From: Desulfovibrio sp.
GTDB taxonomy: Bacteria > Desulfobacterota > Desulfovibrionia > Desulfovibrionales > Desulfovibrionaceae
Assembly (NCBI GenBank): GCA_003512875.1
Contig: DONZ01000092.1
Location: 1 to 9,741 of the forward strand
Direction: 5' to 3'
DNA length: 9,741 nt
Shown here: piece by piece, positions 1 to 7,361 of the stretch
Layout of the letters: each line of letters starts with the position of its first letter
Position numbering within the stretch: the first letter of the stretch is position 1
Position numbers and translations under genes: made by a program
The notes under the pieces: generated by a model
What the model was told of the DNA's origin: nothing
What the model saw: the letters and a program-made list of their open reading frames with translations, nothing else
Databases searched by the model: none

Positions 1-841
1 AGCCGGGACCTCCTCCGCCGTGCGGTGTTCCCATGGTTTTATGCAAGTTCAGATGCACAACGTCAAAGCCGACGTCGCCAACACGCATTTTACCCATAAT
101 CGCATTGAGGTTTGCTCCGTCATAATAGAGAAGCGCGTCGATTTTACGTAATTTTTCAACGATTTCAGGCAAATGTGTTTCAAAAAGACCTAAAGTGTTG
201 GGACACGTCATCATGAGGGCGGCAACATCGTCAGTAAGGGCTTCTTCAAGGGCTTTCGGGTCAACCATACCGTCTTTGGAAGCGATATTGACAATTTCAT
301 AGCCGGCTATCATCGCAGAAGCGGGATTGGTGCCGTGTGCGGAGTCAGGTACGACGATTTTTGTTTTTTTATTGCCCTTGTCTTTGTGATAAGCGGCAAT
401 GAGCATGACGCCGGTAAATTCGCCATTGGCACCGGACATGGGCTGCATGGTGAAAGCGCTCATTCCGTTGATTTCACAAAGAACTTGTTCGATTTCATAC
501 ACAGCCTGCAAAGCGCCTTGCACATATTGTTCACCGTGTTTTAATTGCGCGGTGAGCGGGTGCAGTTTGCTGAACCCGGCTAAGCTTGCGATATGTTCGA
601 TAACTTTCGCGTTATATTTCATGGTGCAGGAGCCGAGAGGGTAGAAGTTTCCGTCAACGGAAAAGTTCTTATGGGAATTTCGGGTGAAGTGGCGAACGAC
701 ATCAAGTTCAGAAAGTTCTGGCAGGCTTGCGGGTTTTGCCCGAAGCAAGCTTTTGGGAAGCATATCTTCGGCATGCTTTTTGGGCATGGCAGGAACAACA
801 GCCGTACGACCTTTTACGGATTTATCAAAAAGCGTTCTCAT
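1..841 (-). CDS. gcvPB: Glycine dehydrogenase (decarboxylating) subunit 2, P-protein beta half; C-terminus beyond window
   Basis: This is the PLP-bearing half of the split P-protein, which with GcvPA decarboxylates glycine and loads the aminomethyl group onto lipoylated GcvH. The 280 codons in view start MRTLFDKSVKG and contain family motifs: GNFYPLGSCTMKYN (about residues 64-77), QPMSGANGEF (133-142), PDSAHGTNPASA (165-176), DGANLNAI (241-248) and HLNLHKTMGTPHGGGGPG (263-280). K268 in the NLHKT motif should form the Schiff base with PLP. The family is usually about 480 residues, so roughly 200 residues lie past the left edge. The ATG at 841-839 overlaps the gcvPA stop in an ATGA arrangement, and a GGAGG at 852-848 sits 6 nt upstream, so the two subunits are probably translationally coupled, as expected for proteins that form a heterotetramer. 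The start is well supported; the missing part cannot be judged. Confidence 0.97.
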   Translation of the reverse strand, partial: MRTLFDKSVKGRTAVVPAMPKKHAEDMLPKSLLRAKPASLPELSELDVVRHFTRNSHKNFSVDGNFYPLGSCTMKYNAKVIEHIASLAGFSKLHPLTAQLKHGEQYVQGALQAVYEIEQVLCEINGMSAFTMQPMSGANGEFTGVMLIAAYHKDKGNKKTKIVVPDSAHGTNPASAMIAGYEIVNIASKDGMVDPKALEEALTDDVAALMMTCPNTLGLFETHLPEIVEKLRKIDALLYYDGANLNAIMGKMRVGDVGFDVVHLNLHKTMGTPHGGGGPG

Positions 842-2169
842 AAAAGACCTCCAAGAGCGTTCACAAGCTTATCGATTTGTTCTTCGGAATTTTTTTCCGT
901 GCAGCTTATGAGAAGGACATTTTCCATGCCTTGATAATATTGACCAACGGGGAAACCGCATAAAAAGCCGCGTTCTGACATTTTTTCAGCAATTTCATCA
1001 GCATTTTTGGGAAGTTTTACCGCAAACTCATTACCGTAAGGAGCGTCGTTCAATAAGTCGACATGGGGAAGTTTTGTCAATTTATCAGCTAAGATACGGG
1101 CAAGATACATGGACGTTTCAGCAGTTCTTTTAAGTCCTTCCGGACCCAGGAGTGCCATATGGATAATGCTTCTGAGCGCGCACAAGCCTTGGTTTGAGCA
1201 GATGTTGGAAGTTGCTTTCGCGCGGCGGATATGCTGTTCACGGGCTTGCAGGGTAAGGACAAAACCTTCTTTTCCGTTCAAGTCGTTGGTTTTACCCACA
1301 ATCCGACCCGGCATTTGACGGACCAAGTCTTTTTTGCAGGCTATCATGCCAAGATATGGTCCGCCGAAAGAAAGAGGCAGACCAAGGCTTTGCCCTTCGG
1401 CAACAGCAATGTCGGCACCCATTTCCCCCGGGGTTTTGAGAATGGATTGCATTACCGGATACACGGAAATAATGCCGAGGGCTTTGTGTTCTTTCGCTTT
1501 ATTGAAAAGTTCCGTAAAATCATCAATAGCGCCAAAGAAATTCGGGTTTTGCACGATAACCGCGGCACAATCGTCACCAATGGCGTTCATGAGCGCATTT
1601 TTGTCCGACTTGCCGCTATCGTGCGGAACCGTGACGATATTGATTTTTTGGTTCGCACTGTAAGTTGCAAGCATTTTACGCCAAATTGGGTTTACCGCTT
1701 CGTCAACGACCCAAGTGTGCTTGCGTGTATGACGGGCAGCCATCATGCCCGCTTCAAAAAGGGAGTGCCCGATATCAAACAGGGAAGCATTGGAGCAGTC
1801 CATGTCAAGCAAACGGCAAACCGCTGTCTGGTATTCAAAAATCGACTGCAGCGTTCCTTGGCTCACTTCCGGCTGATACGGCGTGTATGAAGTTAAAAAT
1901 TCTCCGCGCTGGGAAAGGGCGTCCACAGCTTTTGGAATATAGTGGTCGTAATAGCCGGCTCCCAGGAAATTGATGAAGTCGGTTTTGTTTTTCGCTGCCA
2001 TATTTTCAAAGCAGGCGGTAAGTTCCGCTTCGCTTTTTCCGCTGGGGATATTGAAAGATTTTGGACGCATATCGGCTTGAATATCCGCAAATAAATCGTC
2101 AAGGCTCGCAACGCCGATAACGCTGAGCATTTCTTGCAGTTCTTCAGGGGTATGGGGAATATAAGGCAT
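838..2169 (-). CDS. gcvPA: Glycine dehydrogenase (decarboxylating) subunit 1, P-protein alpha half
   Basis: This is the N-terminal half of the split glycine decarboxylase. It has the same fold as GcvPB but no PLP lysine, and it completes the active site. At 443 residues it has the usual family length. Visible motifs are FLGAGYYDHYIP (68-79), TSYTPYQPEVSQGTLQSIFE (93-112), VQNPNFFG (206-213), SVYPVMQSILKTPGEMGADI (235-254), GQSLGLPLSFGGPYLG (259-274) and REQHIRRAKATSNICSNQ (310-327). The start MPYIPHTPEE is the usual N-terminus of the family and follows an AAGGA about 8 nt upstream. The gene lies third in gcvT-gcvH-gcvPA-gcvPB and overlaps gcvPB by 4 nt. A terminator-like hairpin ends only about 25 nt before its start, leaving no room for its own promoter, so its expression probably depends on readthrough from gcvH. 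One stretch is odd: residues 131-136 read FDIGHS where I expect a YDGGTA-like sequence. Confidence 0.97.
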   Translation of the reverse strand: MPYIPHTPEELQEMLSVIGVASLDDLFADIQADMRPKSFNIPSGKSEAELTACFENMAAKNKTDFINFLGAGYYDHYIPKAVDALSQRGEFLTSYTPYQPEVSQGTLQSIFEYQTAVCRLLDMDCSNASLFDIGHSLFEAGMMAARHTRKHTWVVDEAVNPIWRKMLATYSANQKINIVTVPHDSGKSDKNALMNAIGDDCAAVIVQNPNFFGAIDDFTELFNKAKEHKALGIISVYPVMQSILKTPGEMGADIAVAEGQSLGLPLSFGGPYLGMIACKKDLVRQMPGRIVGKTNDLNGKEGFVLTLQAREQHIRRAKATSNICSNQGLCALRSIIHMALLGPEGLKRTAETSMYLARILADKLTKLPHVDLLNDAPYGNEFAVKLPKNADEIAEKMSERGFLCGFPVGQYYQGMENVLLISCTEKNSEEQIDKLVNALGGLL

Positions 2170-2191
2170 AACCTGTCCTTTTTATGAAATT

Positions 2192-2220
2192 AAAAAAACT
2201 TCTCCGCGGGGAGAAGTTTT
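2192..2220 (-). terminator. Hairpin plus T-run between gcvH and gcvPA, probable partial intrinsic terminator
   Basis: An 11-bp perfect inverted repeat (arms 2195-2205 and 2210-2220) encloses a 4-nt loop. Read along the gcv transcript, the arms are AAAACTTCTCC and GGAGAAGTTTT, and the second is continued into seven consecutive T (2198-2192). This is the layout of a Rho-independent terminator. It begins 5 nt after the gcvH stop codon. The opposite strand also ends in a T-run (2222-2227), so the structure could act in both directions, but no plus-strand gene ends here. Since gcvPA starts about 22 nt after the T-run, I infer attenuation or 3'-end protection of a gcvT-gcvH mRNA and not a complete stop. 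Confidence 0.8.
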
Positions 2221-2225
2221 ATTTT

Positions 2226-2600
2226 TTAATGTGTGCATTTGCCTGCATAATCCTGGGCATTCAGAAGTCCGTCGGTTGAGCCGGTGATATTCACACGCAA
2301 AAGCCAGCCTTCGCCATAGGGGTCTTTGTTTACTTTTTCAGGATTGTCAAGCACGCTTTCGTTGACAGCAATGACTTCGCAATCGCAGGGCATATAAATA
2401 TCGCTTGCGGCTTTGACGGACTCCACGGTTCCCATTTCTTGCCCTTTGGCAAAAGCGCCGCCGACTTGCGGAAGGTCGATAAAGGTAATGTCGCCAAGCG
2501 AATCTTGCGCAAAATCCGTAATGCCAATAACGCCCTCGCTTCCTTCAATTTTTAGCCATTCATGGCTTTCCGCGTACAAAAGATTGTCAGGGTTATTCAT
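2226..2600 (-). CDS. gcvH: Glycine cleavage system H protein (lipoyl carrier)
   Basis: This small carrier protein holds the aminomethyl group on a lipoyl-lysine arm and shuttles it between the P, T and L proteins. The 124 residues match the usual length of about 125-130. YAESHEWLKIEG (9-20) and VGITDFAQDSLGDITFIDLP (24-44 region) are typical of the family. The lipoylation site is K63 in ESVKAASDIY (60-69), and the C-terminal NPYG/DPYGEGW-type motif is present at about 93-98. The gene starts 13 nt after gcvT with GGAG 6 nt upstream of the ATG, and its stop is followed at once by the intra-operon hairpin. Anomaly: just after the lipoyl site the turn usually written P-V-S-G-E reads P-C-D-C-E (71-75), giving a Cys-X-Cys pair, and another Cys lies at 122 near the C-terminus. 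Attachment of lipoate would need a lipoate ligase or LipB/LipA, which are not in the window. Confidence 0.97.
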   Translation of the reverse strand: MNNPDNLLYAESHEWLKIEGSEGVIGITDFAQDSLGDITFIDLPQVGGAFAKGQEMGTVESVKAASDIYMPCDCEVIAVNESVLDNPEKVNKDPYGEGWLLRVNITGSTDGLLNAQDYAGKCTH

Positions 2601-2613
2601 AGTTGACTCCGTA

Positions 2614-3699
2614 TTATGAAAGTTTCATTCTTGCTGTTCCTTGCGTGAAGAAAGGAGCAGTTGTTTTTTGAGCATTTAATTCGCTTCTGCCTGCTTTGAG
2701 AATAAATTCCGCTTGGTCTGCATATTCTTTTTTCACAAAAGCGAAAGCAATGGCGAAACCTAGGGAAGGAGCGAATGAACCGCTGGCAACAGTGCCGATA
2801 ACCTCATTGCTTCCGGCTTCTTTAATGACCGAATCGCCATTGCGGACAGTGCGGCGCCCTTCCAGTTTCAAAGGCACCAGAAGTTCATTCTTTACTTCCA
2901 TGGCAGGAATTTTGCCGATATAATCGGCTTCGGAAGTAAGCATGCCGGCAAGATTCGATTCCGCAACGGTATGCTCTTCATTGAGTTCATGCCCGTAAAG
3001 GGCGAGTCCGCATTCAAGGCGCAAGGTATCCCGTGCTCCGAGCCCGGCAGGTTTCACAAGTTCATGGGCGAGCAAATCCTCCCATAAAGTGAGTACGGCT
3101 TCCCTCGGGCAATACAGTTCATAGCCGAGTTCCCCGGTGTATCCTGTGCGGCTGACAAGGAGAGCATGTCCTTTATAGTCGATACGGGTGAAAGAAAAAT
3201 ATTTTAAATCATGGAAATTCTGACCTGTGACCGTTTCCAAAACTTCTAACGATTTCGGACCCTGCAAGTCGATTTTGCCTGATTTCGCAGAAATATTTTC
3301 AATATTTTCTTCGCCCAAGCGCTTGGCGAGGGTTTTGAAATCCTTTTCGGCACAGCCGGCGTTGACCACTAAGAAGAAATGGTCTTCCGCAAAGCGGTAA
3401 ACAATCAAATCATCAATGACAGTGCCTTGCTCCGTAAGCAAAAAGCCATAACGGCATTTGCCGGCAGCCAGGGTGTCAAGGTTGTGGCTTACGGCTTTCT
3501 TCAAAAGTTCGGCAGCATTTTCGCCTTTGACGATGAATTGCGCCATGTGGCAAATATCAAAAATGGAAGCGGATTCACGGGTGTGGGCGTGTTCCGCTAA
3601 AATTCCGTCTTCATATTGGATGGGCATGTCCCAACCTGCGAAAGGCGCCATTTTTGCATTATGTGCCGTATGCCATTCGTGTAACGGTGTTTGCAACAT
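2614..3699 (-). CDS. gcvT: Aminomethyltransferase, glycine cleavage system T protein
   Basis: T protein transfers the methylene group from aminomethyl-lipoyl-H to tetrahydrofolate, releasing ammonia and 5,10-methylene-THF. The 361 residues match the usual length of 360-370. Motifs in order are KMAPFAGWDMPIQYEDGI (16-33), SIFDICHMAQF (45-55), GTVIDDLIVYR (92-102) with the conserved folate-side Asp at about 96-97, SRTGYTGELGYELY (183-196) and GARDTLRLECGLALYGHEL (221-239), followed by the C-terminal barrel with ASGSFAPSLGFAIAFAFV (305-322). The site normally written FD-V-S-HMGQ reads FD-I-C-HMAQ here, a modest departure. The gene is first in the gcv operon and is preceded by AGGA about 7 nt upstream of ATG. 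It is divergent from mfd across 163 bp. The stop is TAA at 2616-2614. Confidence 0.97.
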   Translation of the reverse strand: MLQTPLHEWHTAHNAKMAPFAGWDMPIQYEDGILAEHAHTRESASIFDICHMAQFIVKGENAAELLKKAVSHNLDTLAAGKCRYGFLLTEQGTVIDDLIVYRFAEDHFFLVVNAGCAEKDFKTLAKRLGEENIENISAKSGKIDLQGPKSLEVLETVTGQNFHDLKYFSFTRIDYKGHALLVSRTGYTGELGYELYCPREAVLTLWEDLLAHELVKPAGLGARDTLRLECGLALYGHELNEEHTVAESNLAGMLTSEADYIGKIPAMEVKNELLVPLKLEGRRTVRNGDSVIKEAGSNEVIGTVASGSFAPSLGFAIAFAFVKKEYADQAEFILKAGRSELNAQKTTAPFFTQGTARMKLS

Positions 3700-3729
3700 A
3701 TGAAATTTCCTTTTTAATAAACCTATCTG

Positions 3730-3758
3730 TCTTTAGCATAATTTGTTTTTTTTGTAAA
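3730..3758 (-). promoter_or_regulatory. Candidate sigma70-type promoter for the gcvT-H-PA-PB operon
   Basis: On the minus strand a -35-like TTTACA (3758-3753) is followed by a 17-nt A-rich spacer and a -10-like TAAAGA (3735-3730). Transcription would start near 3723, leaving a leader of only about 24 nt that contains the ribosome site before gcvT. That leader is far too short for a glycine riboswitch. The region is very AT-rich, so chance matches are likely and the call is tentative. Confidence 0.4.
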
Positions 3759-3806
3759 TAAATTTTACTGATTGTGAATAATAAAATTAATAAAAAATAT
3801 TTCTAA

Positions 3807-3832
3807 AATTTCTTGAAATTATAAGAACTTAT
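3807..3832. promoter_or_regulatory. Two adjoining short dyads in the gcvT/mfd divergent spacer, possible operator
   Basis: AATTTC-TT-GAAATT (3807-3820) is directly followed by ATAAG-AA-CTTAT (3821-3832). Both are perfect inverted repeats with 2-nt centres. They cover the -35 and spacer of the candidate mfd promoter and lie about 50 bp upstream of the candidate gcvT promoter. A regulator could bind here, but the spacer is so AT-rich that such dyads can easily arise by chance. Confidence 0.2.
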
Positions 3833-3841
3833 TGTTATATG
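3813..3841 (+). promoter_or_regulatory. Candidate sigma70-type promoter for mfd and downstream genes
   Basis: TTGAAA (3813-3818), a 17-nt spacer, then TATATG (3836-3841). Transcription would begin near 3848, about 15 nt before the mfd ATG and just ahead of its GGAG ribosome site (3852-3855, 7 nt spacing). The -35 is good, while the -10 lacks the usual final T. Other AT-rich combinations upstream are possible. Confidence 0.4.
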
Positions 3842-3862
3842 TTCTGTGCTTGGAGTGATTGA

Positions 3863-6800
3863 ATGAGTAAGTCGTCAGAAATATTGCGGGTTTTATCTGA
3901 AAATAAGGAACAAAGTGTTCACAGAAGCGGATTTGCCAGTATTGCAAAGCTTATGGCACAGGCAGTTTCTGAAAACAAATATACTGTCGCCGTTGTTAAA
4001 AACAGGGATGAATTGTCGACGCTGAAATCGTTTTTATCCTTATTTATTGCGGAATTGTCCGTCGGTAAGGAAAAAGGGGCGCTGCAGGAAAAAAATGTTC
4101 CGTTGTTTTTTGAAACGCCGTTTGTCAGCATCAATCCGTTTAATCGTCGTTCGTTAAATCGTGAAGGCTGGGCGGAACGCTTGGCGGCTCTTTATGCCAT
4201 GGGGCAGGGGCACGCGAAAGCTTTGATTGTCACCGCCGATATGCTTATTCCTTTTTTGCCCGAAAAAGATTTTTTCAATAAGCATGAATTGTTTTTGAAA
4301 ATCCATGAAGACATGGCGCCCGAACTTTTAATGGAACAGCTTGTCGATTGGGGGTATCAACGTGAATCCATGGTTTCCCGTGCGGGAGATATCGCAAGGC
4401 GCGGGGATATCGTGGATATTTTTCCGGCAGGTTACGATAAGCCTGTCCGTCTTGATTTTTTTGGGGATACCATTGACGAAATGCGTTTTTTTGATCCCTC
4501 AACCCAGCGTTCCGTCGGCAAAACGGAAGAAATTTGCATTATTCCGGTAATAGCCATAACGCAGGATGAGGAAGCGAGAACAATCATCCATAAGCATCTT
4601 GCGAATTTGTTTCAGCAAGGCAAGCTTTCGGAATTTCGGCAAGCGAGCGTCATGCGCGCTGTGGAGCAAGGGGATTTTCGGCTTTTGCCGGGCAATATTT
4701 ATGCCCGCGCAACAAATCTTGAAGACTGGATTCCCGATGATTGCCAATGGTTTTTGCCAAGCAAAGCCGATTTGAAAGAATATCTTGCAGAAGCGGAAAG
4801 CTGTTGGAAAGATGCGCTTGAAGAAGACAGGAAAGACGCAGGTTTTGACCAAGCCGACCATTTGTCGTTTCGGAATGCGGGCGATAGTATGTCCATGCTT
4901 TTGAAGCGGCGGCATTGTTTTGTCGAACCTCTCCGCATGGGCATTGAAAATCATGACATTGATCTGTCTGAAAAAACATATTTCAGTTTTGAAGAACTGT
5001 TTCAGGGAAAAGAAGTTTCCGAACGTCCATGGCAGCAGCTGCTGCTTGGACTGCGTAATTATGTGAAAGAAAAGAAGCAGGTCGTGCTGACATTTTCTTC
5101 CGAACGGGGGCGGCAAAAGTTTTTAAAATTGATTGAGCAGGACGGAATTTATCCGCATTTGCGCTATGATGTGAAAAGCAAAGGGATTTTTGCGCTCATC
5201 GCGTCCGTTCATCATGCGGTGGAACTGAGTTGGGACGATTTGCTCGTTATTCCGGAAGATTTGCTGCAGCCTAAGGCAAATCAGGTGAAACGCCAAGCAA
5301 GCCAAGCATTTAAAGGGCTTGATTCTTACGATGAGCTCATGAACGGCGATTTGTTGGTTCATAGGGACTACGGAATAGGGCGTTTCGGCGGTTTGCACCG
5401 CATGACTGTCGGCGGTATTGAAAATGACTATTTGTTATTGGAATATGCGGACAATGCCAAACTGTACATGCCGGTTGACAGGCTTTCCATCATTCAGCGT
5501 TTTAAATCCGCAGAAGGCATAAGCCCCGTTTTAGACAGATTGGGCGGTCAAGCTTGGACGGCAAGCAAAGAAAAAGCGAAAAAAGCCATTGAAAAAATCG
5601 CCAGGGACTTGGTGGAAATGTATGCATGGCGGAAGGTTGCCAAGGGATTCGGTTATAGCCCGTTAGGAGAATTGTACCGGGAATTTGAAGCGAGTTTCGG
5701 TTTTGAAGAAACGCCGGATCAAGCGAAAGCCATTCAGGAAGTTTTGGCTGATATGGAGAAGCCGGAACCGATGGATAGGCTCGTTTGCGGCGATGTCGGT
5801 TTTGGAAAGACGGAGGTCGCTTTGCGTGCCGCGTTCAGGGCTGCCTGCGACGGCAGGCAGGTGGCCATGCTTTGCCCTACGACGGTGCTTGCCGAACAGC
5901 ATTACCAGACATTCCGTTCCCGTTTGGCAGGATTTCCTGTCAATGTGGGATTATTGAGCCGTTTTGTGACCAAGTCGAAACAAACGGAAGTTTTGAATAT
6001 GGCGGCAAAAGGGCAAATGGATGTTCTTATCGGCACACACCGCATTTTATCGAAAGACGTGGAACTTCCCAACCTTGGTCTGCTTATTTTGGATGAAGAG
6101 CAGCGTTTTGGCGTCCGGCACAAGGAACGGCTTAAACAAATGAAAAAAAATGTCGATGTGCTTACGCTCACCGCAACCCCCATTCCCCGCACTTTGCAGC
6201 TTTCCATGTCGGGCATACGCGAACTGTCGGTCATTGAAACAGCTCCTTTGGAGCGTAAACCTGTTGCGACGCATTTGATAGGCAAGGATAAGAACGTGTT
6301 GCGGCAAGTTTTGGAGCGTGAACTGGAACGCGGGGGACAGATTTTTTGGGTTTATAACCGTGTGAACGGACTTGAGAAAATTGTTTCATACGTGCGGGAA
6401 CTTGTTCCGCATGCCCGTGTCGGCATGGCTCACGGGCAAATGGGGGAAAAAGAGCTTGAAACCACCATGCATATGTTTTGGCATGGGGAATTGGATGTGC
6501 TTGTTTGTACGTCAATTATTGAATCCGGGCTTGATTTTCCCAAAGCGAATACGCTTATTGTGGACCAAGCCCAGCTTTTCGGCTTGGGGCAGTTATATCA
6601 GCTTCGCGGGCGTGTCGGACGTTCCGACAGGCAGGCATATGCGTATTTTGTGGTCAATGATTTACACCATTTGACTGAAATCGCGGAAGAGCGTTTGCGT
6701 ATCATCTTGGAAATGGATTACCTTGGAGCGGGTTTTCAAGTCGCTATGGAAGATTTGCGTTTGAGAGGGGCGGGCAATATTCTTGGAGAAGCCCAGTCAG

Positions 6801-7351
6801 GGCACTTGGCGCGTGTAGGGCTTGACATGTATTTGGAAATGTTAGAAGAAGCAGTTGCAAGGGCGAAAGGAGAAGGGGAAGCGCTAAGAAGCCAAGATGT
6901 TGAAATCAATCTCGGTTTGCCTGCTTATATTCCGGAATCGTATATTGAAGACGGAAAAGAACGCTTGAAATATTATAAAATGCTTTCTTGCGCTTTTGAG
7001 AGCAGCCGCCGGAACAGCATCGAAATGGAACTTCGCGACAGGTACGGGCAGCTTCCTTCCGAACTTCTGACTTTTATGGAAGTTTTGGATTTCAAATATG
7101 AAATGAAAAACATAGGCGTGTATAAAGCGGATATTTATGCCGATAGGGTGAAAGTCAGCTTTATGGACGGACAAAGAAAGGTTGAGGCGGAAACATTGAT
7201 TAAATTCATTCAAAAATATACGGAAAGTGCAAAACTTCATCCTCCCGCAAGCCTTGAAATCCAATTGAAAGATTTTGTCGGCAAAGAGGATGGCAATGCC
7301 GAAATCATTTGCAAAGCAAAAAATCTATTGCTTTCTTTAAAAGAAAAATAG
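3863..7351 (+). CDS. mfd: Transcription-repair coupling factor (Mfd), ATP-dependent DNA translocase
   Basis: Mfd removes RNA polymerase stalled at DNA lesions and recruits UvrA to start nucleotide excision repair. The 1162 residues compare with 1148 in E. coli. The N-terminal part is UvrB-like (about 1-340), with RRGDIVDIFPAGYDKPVRLD at 179-198. The RNA-polymerase-interacting domain is near 490-555 (GDLLVHRDYGIGRFGGL, 495-511). The translocase carries Walker A GDVGFGKT (643-650), motif II DEEQ (744-747), motif III TATPIPRT (770-777) and motif VI QLRGRVGRSDR (913-923). The translocation (TRG) region follows at about 925-980 with DLRLRGAGNILGEAQSGHL, and a TRCF C-terminal domain is at about 1010-1110. 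The start follows GGAG by 7 nt and I see no better upstream start. Three codirectional genes follow, the first only 10 bp away. A possible small variation is Tyr in place of the common His in the VHxxHGIGR signature of the polymerase-binding domain. Confidence 0.98.
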   Translation: MSKSSEILRVLSENKEQSVHRSGFASIAKLMAQAVSENKYTVAVVKNRDELSTLKSFLSLFIAELSVGKEKGALQEKNVPLFFETPFVSINPFNRRSLNREGWAERLAALYAMGQGHAKALIVTADMLIPFLPEKDFFNKHELFLKIHEDMAPELLMEQLVDWGYQRESMVSRAGDIARRGDIVDIFPAGYDKPVRLDFFGDTIDEMRFFDPSTQRSVGKTEEICIIPVIAITQDEEARTIIHKHLANLFQQGKLSEFRQASVMRAVEQGDFRLLPGNIYARATNLEDWIPDDCQWFLPSKADLKEYLAEAESCWKDALEEDRKDAGFDQADHLSFRNAGDSMSMLLKRRHCFVEPLRMGIENHDIDLSEKTYFSFEELFQGKEVSERPWQQLLLGLRNYVKEKKQVVLTFSSERGRQKFLKLIEQDGIYPHLRYDVKSKGIFALIASVHHAVELSWDDLLVIPEDLLQPKANQVKRQASQAFKGLDSYDELMNGDLLVHRDYGIGRFGGLHRMTVGGIENDYLLLEYADNAKLYMPVDRLSIIQRFKSAEGISPVLDRLGGQAWTASKEKAKKAIEKIARDLVEMYAWRKVAKGFGYSPLGELYREFEASFGFEETPDQAKAIQEVLADMEKPEPMDRLVCGDVGFGKTEVALRAAFRAACDGRQVAMLCPTTVLAEQHYQTFRSRLAGFPVNVGLLSRFVTKSKQTEVLNMAAKGQMDVLIGTHRILSKDVELPNLGLLILDEEQRFGVRHKERLKQMKKNVDVLTLTATPIPRTLQLSMSGIRELSVIETAPLERKPVATHLIGKDKNVLRQVLERELERGGQIFWVYNRVNGLEKIVSYVRELVPHARVGMAHGQMGEKELETTMHMFWHGELDVLVCTSIIESGLDFPKANTLIVDQAQLFGLGQLYQLRGRVGRSDRQAYAYFVVNDLHHLTEIAEERLRIILEMDYLGAGFQVAMEDLRLRGAGNILGEAQSGHLARVGLDMYLEMLEEAVARAKGEGEALRSQDVEINLGLPAYIPESYIEDGKERLKYYKMLSCAFESSRRNSIEMELRDRYGQLPSELLTFMEVLDFKYEMKNIGVYKADIYADRVKVSFMDGQRKVEAETLIKFIQKYTESAKLHPPASLEIQLKDFVGKEDGNAEIICKAKNLLLSLKEK

Positions 7352-7361
7352 CGGAGATGAT

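Noticed and set aside
1231..1890. A 219-codon plus-strand open frame lying opposite gcvPA
   Set aside because: It is fully antisense to a well-supported gene, shows no recognisable domain, and reads like a shadow frame left by the codon pattern of gcvPA.
3700..3862. Possible glycine riboswitch ahead of gcvT
   Set aside because: The whole spacer is only 163 bp, extremely AT-rich and lacks the GC-containing helices of the glycine aptamer. The predicted leader is about 24 nt.
4499..5116. A 205-codon minus-strand open frame opposite mfd
   Set aside because: It lies inside the conserved mfd frame and has no family-like motif, so it is best explained as a shadow.
5841..5860. Perfect GC-rich hairpin (8-bp stem, 4-nt loop) inside mfd
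   Set aside because: It sits in codons shortly after the Walker A motif and has no T-run after it. The arms look like a by-product of codon choice.
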